Notes under the pieces: model-generated | Databases searched by the model: none | The model's input: the letters and a program-made list of their open reading frames with translations, nothing else | Told to the model about the DNA's origin: nothing | Made by a program: the position numbers and the translations under genes | In this document: piece after piece, positions 57,204 through 64,000 of the stretch | Position numbering within the stretch: position 1 is the stretch's first letter | Layout of the letters: the number at the start of each line of letters is the position of its first letter | From: VAZQ01 sp963763365 | GTDB lineage: Bacteria; Pseudomonadota; Alphaproteobacteria; Rhizobiales; Xanthobacteraceae | Assembly (NCBI GenBank): GCA_963763365.1 | Contig: CAVXOE010000020.1 | Span: forward strand, 62,001 to 126,000 | Length of the DNA stretch: 64,000 bases | Direction of reading: 5' to 3'

Positions 57204-59258
57204 TCAGCGGGCGAACATGTACCGGCAGCTCCGGTCCGCCGGGTCGTGCGCCATGATGCGATCGTAGAGGCCGCCGGCATCGGCGACCAGGGCGTCGACA
57301 TCGTCCGTCAGCAGGAAGCCCTTGCCGACGACATCGGCGGCAGCGGCCCTCACCTTGGCCTCATAGGCGGTGCGGTCCGCGTAGCGCGCGGCGAGCGACG
57401 GACGCGGATCGCCGGTAGCCTGGCGCTCCGCCTCGGTGCGCGCGAACGGCACGAACGAGCCGTCCCAGCGCCCGGTGGCCCAGGGAAAGCCAACTGCATC
57501 GGTGCGCGTGTTGAAACCCATGCGGGAGCCGAGCGGCACGAGCATCTCAGGCAGGCGGATGCCGCCGAGGTCGAGCCCGTCGGCGTCGGGCTTCGGCACC
57601 AGCGCCTCGAACGGCAGGCCGATCACCGGCGGTACTGTGTCGGCAATCCGCTCGCTGTCAAAGCGTGGGCCGAAATCGAGACGTGGCGGCCGCAGGTTGC
57701 TTTCGGGCAACGGCACGTTCGGAATGCGCGGGAAAGCCTGCTTGAAGGCGGCGGCCGTCATCAGCGTGCCGTCGGCGATGCGCGGATAGGTGCTGGGCGG
57801 CGGCTCGGCGCCATCACGCACCCAGCGCTCGAACGCCAACATCAGCGCGCGTAAGACCCGGTAATGGTCGAGCGTGTTGACGCAGTTTGCGAACATGCCG
57901 CGCTCGCGCTGCACGCCGACGTAATGCTGGGCACCGGCGATGTGATAGATGCGCGCCTCGGGCGCCGGCGGCAGATCGCGCTTGCCTTCCGGGTCGGTCC
58001 CGATCAGCGACGCCGCGCGGTTCCAGTATTCCGATGAGTTGTTGACGTAGAACAGCTTGGGCACGGCGCCAAGCGCGCGGGCGCGGTCGAGCACGGAGGC
58101 TTCCGCGCCGGTGACCGGATCGCGCGCCGTCACGGTGGTGAACGGAAAGTAGTCGGTCGGGTAGATGTGGTCTTCCAGCACGCTGAAATGCCGGGTCGGC
58201 ATTGCGAAGCGATAGTCGAAGGCGCCTTTGCCGCCGCCCGCGACGTGGATGAAGGCGCCGTCGAACGCCGGCTTGCCATCCTCGTCGACGTTGAGGCCGC
58301 GCAGCAGCATGGTCTGGATCAGCCGGCCCGACTGCGAGATGCCGAAGATCGCGGTCTTCTGCGGTGCCGGCGCGCCTTCGAGCGTGTTGTCGCGGAGATA
58401 GGACAAGAGATCGCGAATGCCCGCCATGCCGAGCGACACCACAATCGGATCGCGCGCCGTGTAGGTGAGTTGATAGATGCGTCCCGGCTTGAAGCCGCCG
58501 TCGAGCTTGATCTCGGTCGGCGTTCCGGCGCCGGCCGGTTCGACGAACGACCACGCGTCGCGTGCGATCGCGGTGCGCGGGCCGTCGGGCCGCTCGCGCC
58601 AGGTGAGTTCCGCGTCGCCGGTGTCTTCGCTGGCGGCCGGATAGGCGGTGCCGAGCATCCCGGTGAAGCGCGCTGACGCGCTTGGAGCATTCACGATCAG
58701 GTCGTACGCGACCTTGCCGGTGATCGGCCGGCCGCGATCCATCGCAACCGGCGCCTCCAGCACCATCCGCCCGTCGCCCGGTGTCGTCGCGACATCGGCC
58801 GCCCAGGACGACCAGAGCAGCGTGAAGCCCTGGCGGAACAGAAAGCCATTGCCGGCATCCGCCGTGGTCGCGGGATTATTGCTGCCGGTCGTCGCGCTGT
58901 TGATCTGTCGGAGGATGCCGATATTGCCGCGGTTGTTGACCTCGTAAAGCAGCATGCCGTTGCCGCGCGCGGCATCGACCGGCCGCAGCACCAGGAATTC
59001 GGCGCTGAAGATGACGAGGCCACGATTGTTGCGCGGCGCGAGCTTGAGATCGGCGATCGGCGCGTTGGCGGCGGCATCGGGGTCGAGCGCGAACCAGGCG
59101 CGTCCGCGCAGCTTTTCGTAGGCGCCGACCTGGCCGAATTCCGTGCCGGGCGCGAAGGGCGTCTTGCTCAAAATCTCCAGCCGCTCGACGCGGGCCTCGG
59201 CTGAGGGCGCAAAACAGGCGGCGGCTAGCGACAGTCCGGCGATGATCAGGCGGCGCAT
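57204..59258 (-). CDS. Secreted alpha/beta hydrolase-domain protein
   Basis: A 684-residue exported protein with a signal peptide (MRRLIIAGLSLAAACFAPSAEA). The nucleophile is in the GISQSGRLIQT box near residue 308. Other blocks are EVNNRGNIGILRQINS and GFLFRQGFTLLWSSWAADV, the latter typical of the alpha/beta hydrolase domain family with unknown substrate. The size and periplasmic location suggest an esterase acting on larger or exogenous compounds. It starts two kilobases upstream of the decarboxylase gene on the same strand, with 63 bases between them. Confidence 0.82.
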   Translation of the reverse strand: MRRLIIAGLSLAAACFAPSAEARVERLEILSKTPFAPGTEFGQVGAYEKLRGRAWFALDPDAAANAPIADLKLAPRNNRGLVIFSAEFLVLRPVDAARGNGMLLYEVNNRGNIGILRQINSATTGSNNPATTADAGNGFLFRQGFTLLWSSWAADVATTPGDGRMVLEAPVAMDRGRPITGKVAYDLIVNAPSASARFTGMLGTAYPAASEDTGDAELTWRERPDGPRTAIARDAWSFVEPAGAGTPTEIKLDGGFKPGRIYQLTYTARDPIVVSLGMAGIRDLLSYLRDNTLEGAPAPQKTAIFGISQSGRLIQTMLLRGLNVDEDGKPAFDGAFIHVAGGGKGAFDYRFAMPTRHFSVLEDHIYPTDYFPFTTVTARDPVTGAEASVLDRARALGAVPKLFYVNNSSEYWNRAASLIGTDPEGKRDLPPAPEARIYHIAGAQHYVGVQRERGMFANCVNTLDHYRVLRALMLAFERWVRDGAEPPPSTYPRIADGTLMTAAAFKQAFPRIPNVPLPESNLRPPRLDFGPRFDSERIADTVPPVIGLPFEALVPKPDADGLDLGGIRLPEMLVPLGSRMGFNTRTDAVGFPWATGRWDGSFVPFARTEAERQATGDPRPSLAARYADRTAYEAKVRAAAADVVGKGFLLTDDVDALVADAGGLYDRIMAHDPADRSCRYMFAR

Positions 59259-59316
59259 GAGACGGCCCCGGGCGGTGAGACGCGGCGCACTATAGATGGT
59301 CGCCCAGGCCTATGCA

Positions 59317-59874
59317 TCAGCGCGGATGCTGCTGGCGCCATTCGTGCGGTGGCGTGAAAGTTCCGGCCCAGATGCCGCGTTTGGCGGCCTGCGCCTCGTC
59401 CTGCTCGGCGCGATAGACCTGCGCGTAGCCGTAGGCCAGCGCCCAGCCCTGCCGCACGATCCAGGCATTGAGATCGGACCCGTCCGACAGGAAGCAGACC
59501 GCCAGCACACGCTTGAACTGGTCGAGACCTTTCGGCTCGCACCTGACATCGTGGCCCTGCAGGTGCGTCCGCACCGCGCGCGAGGCGGAGCGCCCGCAGG
59601 GCCAGGTCTGGCCCTTCGGGTCGGCGCAGGTCTGTTCCAGTTCGGGCGCGTCGATCCCTTCCAGGCGGATGCGCGTCTTGCCGATCTCAAGCGAATCGCC
59701 GTCGACCACCACCGCCGCGCCGTTGAGCGGGGCGAGCGGCGCGGCGGACCAGTACTGGTAGGCGTAGTAGCCGAGCGAGCCCAGCAAAATGACGGCGATG
59801 AGCACCGCCCGCGTGTCGACGGGGCGAGTTGCGCGGCCGATAGCCGCTTGTTGTTTCTGAACCCGTCGAGGCAC
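59317..59874 (-). CDS. Membrane-anchored thermonuclease (SNase)-like protein
   Basis: A 185-residue protein with one N-terminal transmembrane helix (AVLIAVILLGSLGYYAYQYW) and an SNase-like domain. AAVVVDGDSLEIGKTRIRLEGIDAPELEQTC contains the conserved aspartate-rich loop, and CGRSASRAVRTHLQG and FKRVLAVCFLSDGSDLNAWIVRQGWA follow. The start is GTG at 59874. Anchoring would place the nuclease in the periplasm. The catalytic arginine/glutamate set appears mostly present, but activity cannot be judged from sequence. Confidence 0.85.
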   Translation of the reverse strand: MPRRVQKQQAAIGRATRPVDTRAVLIAVILLGSLGYYAYQYWSAAPLAPLNGAAVVVDGDSLEIGKTRIRLEGIDAPELEQTCADPKGQTWPCGRSASRAVRTHLQGHDVRCEPKGLDQFKRVLAVCFLSDGSDLNAWIVRQGWALAYGYAQVYRAEQDEAQAAKRGIWAGTFTPPHEWRQQHPR

Positions 59875-60033
59875 CGATCACGTACCGAATCAGGAGGGTC
59901 ATCCGAAGGTAACCTGCAGCCCTGGAGTGAGTATGCAACAGCGAAGGATGACGATGGCGACAGATATCTTTGTGCTTTTAGGGCAGGAACCGTGTTATTT
60001 TGCCTCAACTATCGCCGCGTGATGGAAGCTCCA

Positions 60034-60258
60034 ATGGCGACGCACGAGCGCATTGAGATCAACCCCGAAATCATGGGCGGTAAGCCGGTGATCCGGGGCA
60101 CACGTGTCCCAGTCGAAATCATACTGCGCAAACTCGGAGCCGGGCTGACTCCCGAGGCGATCGTTGCCGACCATCCGCGGTTGACGCCCGACGACATCCG
60201 CGCCGCGCAGTCCTTCGCGGCCGACTATCTGGCCGATGAATCGGTCGTCTACGGCTAG
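60034..60258 (+). CDS. DUF433 antitoxin-like protein
   Basis: A 74-residue helix-turn-helix protein with the DUF433 signature IEINPEIMGGKPVIRGTRVPVEIILRKLGAG and ILADHPRLTPDDIRAAQSFAADYL. It begins MATHERIEINP; an ATG at 60022 is also in frame, but GGAAG stands five bases before 60034. It is followed after five bases by a DUF5615 PIN-like gene, making the known DUF433/DUF5615 toxin-antitoxin pair. Confidence 0.85.
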   Translation: MATHERIEINPEIMGGKPVIRGTRVPVEIILRKLGAGLTPEAIVADHPRLTPDDIRAAQSFAADYLADESVVYG

Positions 60259-60263
60259 GCCGC

Positions 60264-60623
60264 GTGCGCTGGCTGGTCGACGAATGTGTTGATGCGGCCT
60301 TGGTCGCGCGCTTGCGCGAAACCGGGCACGATGCAGTCTACATCTCCGATGTCGCACCGCGTACGACCGACGCTGAAGTGATGAACCTCGCCGACCGCGA
60401 AAATCGATTATTGCTGACGGAGGACAAGGATTTTGGCGACTTGATTTTTCGTCAGGCAAAGTCGGTCCCCGGCATCGTGCTCTTGCGAATCGAGGCACCA
60501 CGCCGCGCGCGCAAAGGACCGCGGCTGATTGCAGCTATCGGCCGCTTCGGCGAAACGCTGTTTGGCCGCTACACCGTGATCGAAGATGCACGCTTTCGTT
60601 CACGGCCTCTTCGTTCGACTTGA
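60264..60623 (+). CDS. DUF5615 PIN-like toxin
   Basis: A 119-residue PIN-like (Mut7-C-type) protein starting at a GTG (MRWLVDECVDAALVARLRETGHDAVYISD). The conserved acidic residues in the first strand (VDECVD), in RENRLLLTEDKDFGDLIF and in the final domain suggest an RNA endonuclease. The preceding DUF433 protein should neutralise it. The pair has AT-rich upstream DNA (TTATTTTGCC near 59995), as is common for acquired toxin-antitoxin units. Confidence 0.85.
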   Translation: MRWLVDECVDAALVARLRETGHDAVYISDVAPRTTDAEVMNLADRENRLLLTEDKDFGDLIFRQAKSVPGIVLLRIEAPRRARKGPRLIAAIGRFGETLFGRYTVIEDARFRSRPLRST

Positions 60624-60649
60624 ACCAAAGCCTCCCGAGAAAGCGCACG

Positions 60650-61663
60650 ATGTTACACCCGCCCATCCCCCTCATGGCGCTCGCGCTGCTCACGCTGGCG
60701 AATGCGCCACCGGCATCGGCGCAGTCCGACACGCTGGCCGGCAAGACGGTGCAGATGATCATCGGGTTCGGACCGGGCGGCGGTTACGACCTCTGGGGCC
60801 GCACGGTCGCCCGGCATATCGGCAAGCACCTGCCGGGCAATCCCAGCGTCATTCCGCAGAACATGCCGGGCGCCGGCAGCTACACGGCGACCAACTACAT
60901 CTATTCCGTCGCGCCGAAGGATGGCACCGTGCTCGGCATCATCGCGCGCGACGCCGCGCTCGGGCCGCTCAGTGGAGCGCCGGGTGCGCGGTTCGACGCG
61001 ACGCGGCTCTCCTGGATCGGCACGCCGACCAAGGAGACCAATGTGTGTGTCGCTTTCCACACCGCCAAGGTGAAGACCTTGCAGGATCTCTTTCGGCAGC
61101 AACTGATCGTCGGCGACACCGGGCCGGGCACGGGGACACGCTCCTATCCGAAGGTGCTCAACGACCTTCTGGGAACGAAGTTCAAAATCGTCGGCGGCTT
61201 CCCTTCCTCGGTCGAAGTCTTCCTGGCGATGGAGCGTGGCGAGGTCGACGGTATCTGCGAGAGTCTCGACAGCATTCGCAACCGCCGCCCGGACTGGATA
61301 CCGGCCGGAAAGATCGCAGTCCTGCTGCAAGCGGGCGCACGGCCCGATCCCGATCTCAAAGGCGTGCCGTTCGTACTCGACCTCGCGCGCAACGAAGAGC
61401 AGCGGCAGACGCTGGAGTACGTTTATGCCGGCCAGGGCATCGGCCGGCCGTTCGTGGCGCCACCCGATCTACCGGCGGCTCGGCTCAAGATGCTGCGGGA
61501 CGCGTTCAGCGCCACCATGAAGGATACGGGCTTCGCCGAGGAGGCGCGCAAGTCGAAGCTCGACCTGGAGCCGGAGGACGGCGAGCATCTCGCCGCGCTG
61601 ATCGCAAAAATCTATGCGACGCCGAAGCCGATCGTGGATAAAATCGCAAATCTGATCAAATAG
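60650..61663 (+). CDS. Tripartite tricarboxylate transporter substrate-binding protein
   Basis: A 337-residue TctC-like receptor with a signal peptide (PLMALALLTLANAPPASA). It starts MLHPPIPLMAL at 60650; a TTG at 60620 lies in frame. The pattern IIGFGPGGGYDLWGRTVARHI belongs to the TctC-type receptors that work with separate TctAB pairs. No permease is nearby. A DapA-family gene begins 10 bases after its stop, so a shared operon with a pyruvate or aldolase-like reaction is likely. Confidence 0.88.
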   Translation: MLHPPIPLMALALLTLANAPPASAQSDTLAGKTVQMIIGFGPGGGYDLWGRTVARHIGKHLPGNPSVIPQNMPGAGSYTATNYIYSVAPKDGTVLGIIARDAALGPLSGAPGARFDATRLSWIGTPTKETNVCVAFHTAKVKTLQDLFRQQLIVGDTGPGTGTRSYPKVLNDLLGTKFKIVGGFPSSVEVFLAMERGEVDGICESLDSIRNRRPDWIPAGKIAVLLQAGARPDPDLKGVPFVLDLARNEEQRQTLEYVYAGQGIGRPFVAPPDLPAARLKMLRDAFSATMKDTGFAEEARKSKLDLEPEDGEHLAALIAKIYATPKPIVDKIANLIK

Positions 61664-61673
61664 GACGGCAGCT

Positions 61674-62648
61674 ATGAGATTCACCCGACGCGACGCCAAG
61701 GCCTACGCGCGCGAGCACTTCAAAGGCATCTGGGCTGCGGCGCAGACCCCGTTCCTGCCCAGCCTGGCGATCGACGAACCGGGCTTCCGCCGCAACCTGC
61801 GCCATTGGGTGGACGATCTCGGCATCGACGGGGTGTTCGTCGGCGGCAAGCAGGGCGAGTTCTTCTCGATGACGGTCGCCGAGCGCAAGCGCCTGTTCGA
61901 CACGGCGGTCGAGGAACTGGGCGGCGAGCGCACGATCATGTCGTGCTCCGACCAGAACCTCGACGTGGTGCTCGATCTCGCCCGCCACGCCGAGGCGATC
62001 GGTTCGAACTACATCGTGGTGCACGCCCCGGTGCTGCACTTTCTGCACAAGCAGGACGAGACGCTCTACGAGTACTACCGCCATATCAGCGAGCAGGTGG
62101 AGGTCGGCATCGCGCTCTGGAGCCATCCCGACTCCGGCTACCTGATGAGCCCGGAGCTGTGCGCCCGCGTGGCCGAACTGCCGAACGTGGTGGCGATCAA
62201 GTACAGCGTGCCGCGTGAGATGTATGCGCGGCTGACGCGGCTCGCGGGCGACAAGATCCTGGTCAGCACGGCCTCCGAAGAGGAGTGGTTCGACAACATC
62301 GTCGAACTCGGCTGGCAACTTTATCTCTGCTCGTCGCCGCCCTACACGCTGCAGACCAAGATCGACCGCCGCATGCGCGAATACACCGATCTCGCCTTCA
62401 AGGGGGAAGTCGCGCGCGCGAAAGCGGTGCGCGACAGCCTCAACCCGGCGCGCGAAGCATTCCGGCGGACACGTCCTCCGGAGAAATTCCACGCCCATTC
62501 GAAATACTGGCAGGAGCTGCTCGGCCAGGCCGGCGGCGCGGTGCGCCGGCCGATGCTGGCGCTGACCGAGGCCGAGAAGGAGGCGACGCGGCGGGCCTTC
62601 GAAAGCTGCGGCCTCAAGCTCGACCGCGTGCGTTCGTCTGCGGCGTAG
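61674..62648 (+). CDS. Dihydrodipicolinate synthase-family (DapA) aldolase or lyase
   Basis: A 324-residue TIM-barrel enzyme of the DapA/N-acetylneuraminate lyase superfamily. The Schiff-base lysine K176 is in VVAIKYSVPREM. The usual phosphate-binding GTTGE is GKQGE near 58-62. The usual catalytic YNxP tyrosine is replaced in WSHPDSG, so it is not a standard DHDPS. A C-terminal extension (HSKYWQELLGQAGG) is present. It sits between a TTT receptor and 3-hydroxyanthranilate dioxygenase, suggesting a lyase of an aromatic ring-cleavage product. Confidence 0.85.
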   Translation: MRFTRRDAKAYAREHFKGIWAAAQTPFLPSLAIDEPGFRRNLRHWVDDLGIDGVFVGGKQGEFFSMTVAERKRLFDTAVEELGGERTIMSCSDQNLDVVLDLARHAEAIGSNYIVVHAPVLHFLHKQDETLYEYYRHISEQVEVGIALWSHPDSGYLMSPELCARVAELPNVVAIKYSVPREMYARLTRLAGDKILVSTASEEEWFDNIVELGWQLYLCSSPPYTLQTKIDRRMREYTDLAFKGEVARAKAVRDSLNPAREAFRRTRPPEKFHAHSKYWQELLGQAGGAVRRPMLALTEAEKEATRRAFESCGLKLDRVRSSAA

Positions 62649-62664
62649 CAGATTTCCACCGCCG

Positions 62665-62785
62665 TCATGGCCGGGCACAGCCCGTCGAAGACGGGCGTAG
62701 ACGCCCTGGTGCCCGGCCATCCACGTCTTATTTTTCTTGAAGCAGGAGGAAGACGTGGATGCCGCGGCGCAAGGCCGGGCATGAC
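62665..62785. repeat. Palindromic intergenic repeat, family A
   Basis: GTCATGGCCGGGCACAGCCC, GGCCATCCACGTCTT, AAGACGTGGATG and AAGGCCGGGCATGACG recur as in the copies at 1811 and 12413. It lies between the DapA-family gene and 3-hydroxyanthranilate dioxygenase. Confidence 0.85.
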
Positions 62786-62818
62786 GTGGAGAGAAACGCG
62801 CAATACAGGAGGCAATTC

Positions 62819-63364
62819 ATGCCAACCGGACGACTGCACGCCTTCAATTTCCAGAAGTGGATCGGCGAGAACCAGCACCTGCTCAAGCCGCCGGTCAGCA
62901 ACAAGAAGGTGTTCGAGGACGGCGAGATGACCGTGCAGGTGGTCGGCGGCCCGAACGAGCGCACCGACTACCATGACGACCCGGTGGAGGAGTTCTTCTA
63001 CCAGCTCAAGGGCGACATGGTGCTCAAGGTCGTGGACGACGGCAAATTCTACGACGTACCGATCCGCGAGGGCGAAGTGTTCCTGCTGCCGCCACACGTC
63101 CCACACTCCCCGCAGCGCCCGCAGGAAGGCTCGGTCGGCCTCGTGGTCGAAGCGGCGCGTCCGCACGAACTCGACGCCTTCAACTGGTACTGCTTCGAGT
63201 GCGGCAACCTCGTTCACCGCATCGAAGTGAAAGTGCAGCACCTGGTGAAGGACCTGCCGCCGCTCTACGAGGCGTTCTTCGCCGACGCCGACGCGCGCAC
63301 CTGCAAGAAGTGCGGCGCGATCCACCCCGGCAAGAAGCCGCCGGCCGGTTGGGTGAAGGTCTAG
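62819..63364 (+). CDS. nbaC: 3-hydroxyanthranilate 3,4-dioxygenase
   Basis: Cupin dioxygenase that opens the ring of 3-hydroxyanthranilate to 2-amino-3-carboxymuconate semialdehyde. In 181 residues the Fe(II) ligands are H52, E58 and H96; substrate contacts include R48, R100 and E111. The rubredoxin-like second iron site has C125, C128, C162 and C165, as in the bacterial enzyme. AGGAGG precedes the ATG at 62819. The ACMSD-like amidohydrolase at 41634 may be the next enzyme, but it is far away. Kynurenine or nitrobenzoate degradation is the usual context. Confidence 0.94.
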   Translation: MPTGRLHAFNFQKWIGENQHLLKPPVSNKKVFEDGEMTVQVVGGPNERTDYHDDPVEEFFYQLKGDMVLKVVDDGKFYDVPIREGEVFLLPPHVPHSPQRPQEGSVGLVVEAARPHELDAFNWYCFECGNLVHRIEVKVQHLVKDLPPLYEAFFADADARTCKKCGAIHPGKKPPAGWVKV

Positions 63365-63383
63365 GGTCGGCCGAGCCGCCGGT

Positions 63384-64000
63384 CTATTTCGCGCCCGAGA
63401 GGATTTTCAGCACGCGCGCCTTCTGCTCGGCCGTGACGCCGCCCACCACCGCGACCACATTCCGGTGCGTGCCGGCCGGATCGAGATACTCGATGATCCG
63501 CTCCGCCTTCTCGCCGTCGGCGATGAGTTGCGGGTTGTGCAGCGTCTGCTTCACCGCGTCCTGCAGAAAGGCCAACCGTGCCGCGGGAATTCCCGGCGGT
63601 GCAATCAGGATGCGGCCGAGCATTTCGATATTGGCGAGGAAGTCCATCACCCAGAGCCCGTCGGCATCCATCTTGGCGGCCTCGAAAATGGTCGGCCGGT
63701 CCTGAAAGAAGCGCGACTTGGTGCGCGAAACCGTCGCCAGCGCCCAGTTCTGCCTGGCCTTCACGAAATTGTTGGCGGACGATTCCGGCACATAGACCGC
63801 ATCCATCTCACCGCGCGTGACCGCGAGGCCGGCATCCGCACTGCCCTTGTATCCCTGCACGACATGGCAATCGAGCTTGAGGGCCTCGCAGGTGAATGCC
63901 GCGCCGACGCCGAGCCCGGACATTCCGCCCGAGGAGGCCCATCGCCACTTCATCTTGGCATCGACCGCCTGCTGGACCTCCCGGACCGGCAGACTCCGGA
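63384..64000 (-). CDS. TctC-family binding protein, cut by the window edge
   Basis: The minus-strand frame is open from the right edge to a stop at 63384, giving about 205 C-terminal residues of a Bug/TctC-type receptor. The end is SGGMSGLGVGAAFTCEALKL, GYKGSADAGLAVTRGEMDAVY, and PAARLAFLQDAVKQTLHNPQLIADGEKA. The N-terminal half and signal peptide lie beyond the window. It converges with the dioxygenase gene, 19 bases between stops. Confidence 0.85.
   Translation of the reverse strand, partial: RSLPVREVQQAVDAKMKWRWASSGGMSGLGVGAAFTCEALKLDCHVVQGYKGSADAGLAVTRGEMDAVYVPESSANNFVKARQNWALATVSRTKSRFFQDRPTIFEAAKMDADGLWVMDFLANIEMLGRILIAPPGIPAARLAFLQDAVKQTLHNPQLIADGEKAERIIEYLDPAGTHRNVVAVVGGVTAEQKARVLKILSGAK

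Noticed and set aside
1..64000. Search for tRNA or rRNA genes
   Set aside because: No cloverleaf with TTCGA-type T-loop or rRNA-like stretch was noticed by reading; a computed scan could still find one.

Overview
The window is GC-rich DNA with dense bacterial operons, strong G/C-ending codon preference and many short palindromic intergenic repeats. Gene content (urt/ure cluster, oxalate genes, five tripartite-tricarboxylate (TTT/Bug) binding proteins, CoxLMS-type molybdenum hydroxylase, GIY-YIG ORF among repeats) points to a chromosomal segment of an alphaproteobacterium of the Hyphomicrobiales (Bradyrhizobiaceae/Xanthobacteraceae-like). This placement is inference from gene content, not from a marker gene. 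No rRNA, tRNA, CRISPR array, prophage or intact insertion sequence was seen.

Layout. 1-8.1 kb (minus strand): urea uptake and urease module, urtABCDE-ureD-ureA-ureB, with a near-perfect sigma-54 promoter upstream of urtA. ureA and urtC carry single-base frameshifts and ureC is not present next to ureB. 8.1-15.9 kb: UbiD-type decarboxylase, two tandem paralogous secreted four-cysteine proteins, a quinone oxidoreductase-like enzyme, a PaaI thioesterase, a frameshifted acyl-CoA ligase and a TTT binding protein. 15.9-20.1 kb: NuoE-NuoF fusion formate dehydrogenase beta subunit with a divergent LysR regulator and a perfect palindrome between them, a small hypothetical gene, a frameshifted flavodoxin-fold oxidoreductase and inorganic pyrophosphatase.

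20.2-30.7 kb (minus strand): an oxalate-to-C1 block. Genes in transcription order are tctC, tctB, tctA, a GntR regulator, oxc (oxalyl-CoA decarboxylase), frc (formyl-CoA transferase with an unusual basic tail), a 10-formyl-THF hydrolase-like protein and fhs (formate-THF ligase). Together with the formate dehydrogenase subunit they suggest oxalate is decarboxylated to formyl-CoA and formate, then oxidised or fed into the folate C1 pool.

31-43 kb: phytase-like esterase, TTT binding protein plus FAH-family hydrolase, two-gene divergon (ThDP enzyme and BacA-like ABC exporter/importer), and a taurine/nitrate-type ABC importer with an ACMSD-type amidohydrolase and a GIY-YIG ORF flanked by repeats. 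43-51 kb: molybdenum hydroxylase large subunit, separated by 4.4 kb from its likely FAD and 2Fe-2S subunits, which are coupled to a serine hydrolase; a CadC-like TPR regulator and a methyltransferase lie between. 51-59 kb: small lipoprotein, HdeD-family membrane protein, orphan EctB aminotransferase, LTXXQ-like periplasmic protein, benzoylformate-decarboxylase-like enzyme, large alpha/beta hydrolase. 59-64 kb: SNase-like nuclease, DUF433/DUF5615 toxin-antitoxin pair, then TTT binding protein, DapA-family enzyme, 3-hydroxyanthranilate dioxygenase and a truncated fifth TTT binding protein.

Six apparent single-base indels fall in four genes, all within the first 20 kb and none in the last 44 kb. 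Whether they are real mutations or local sequence errors decides whether those genes are functional.
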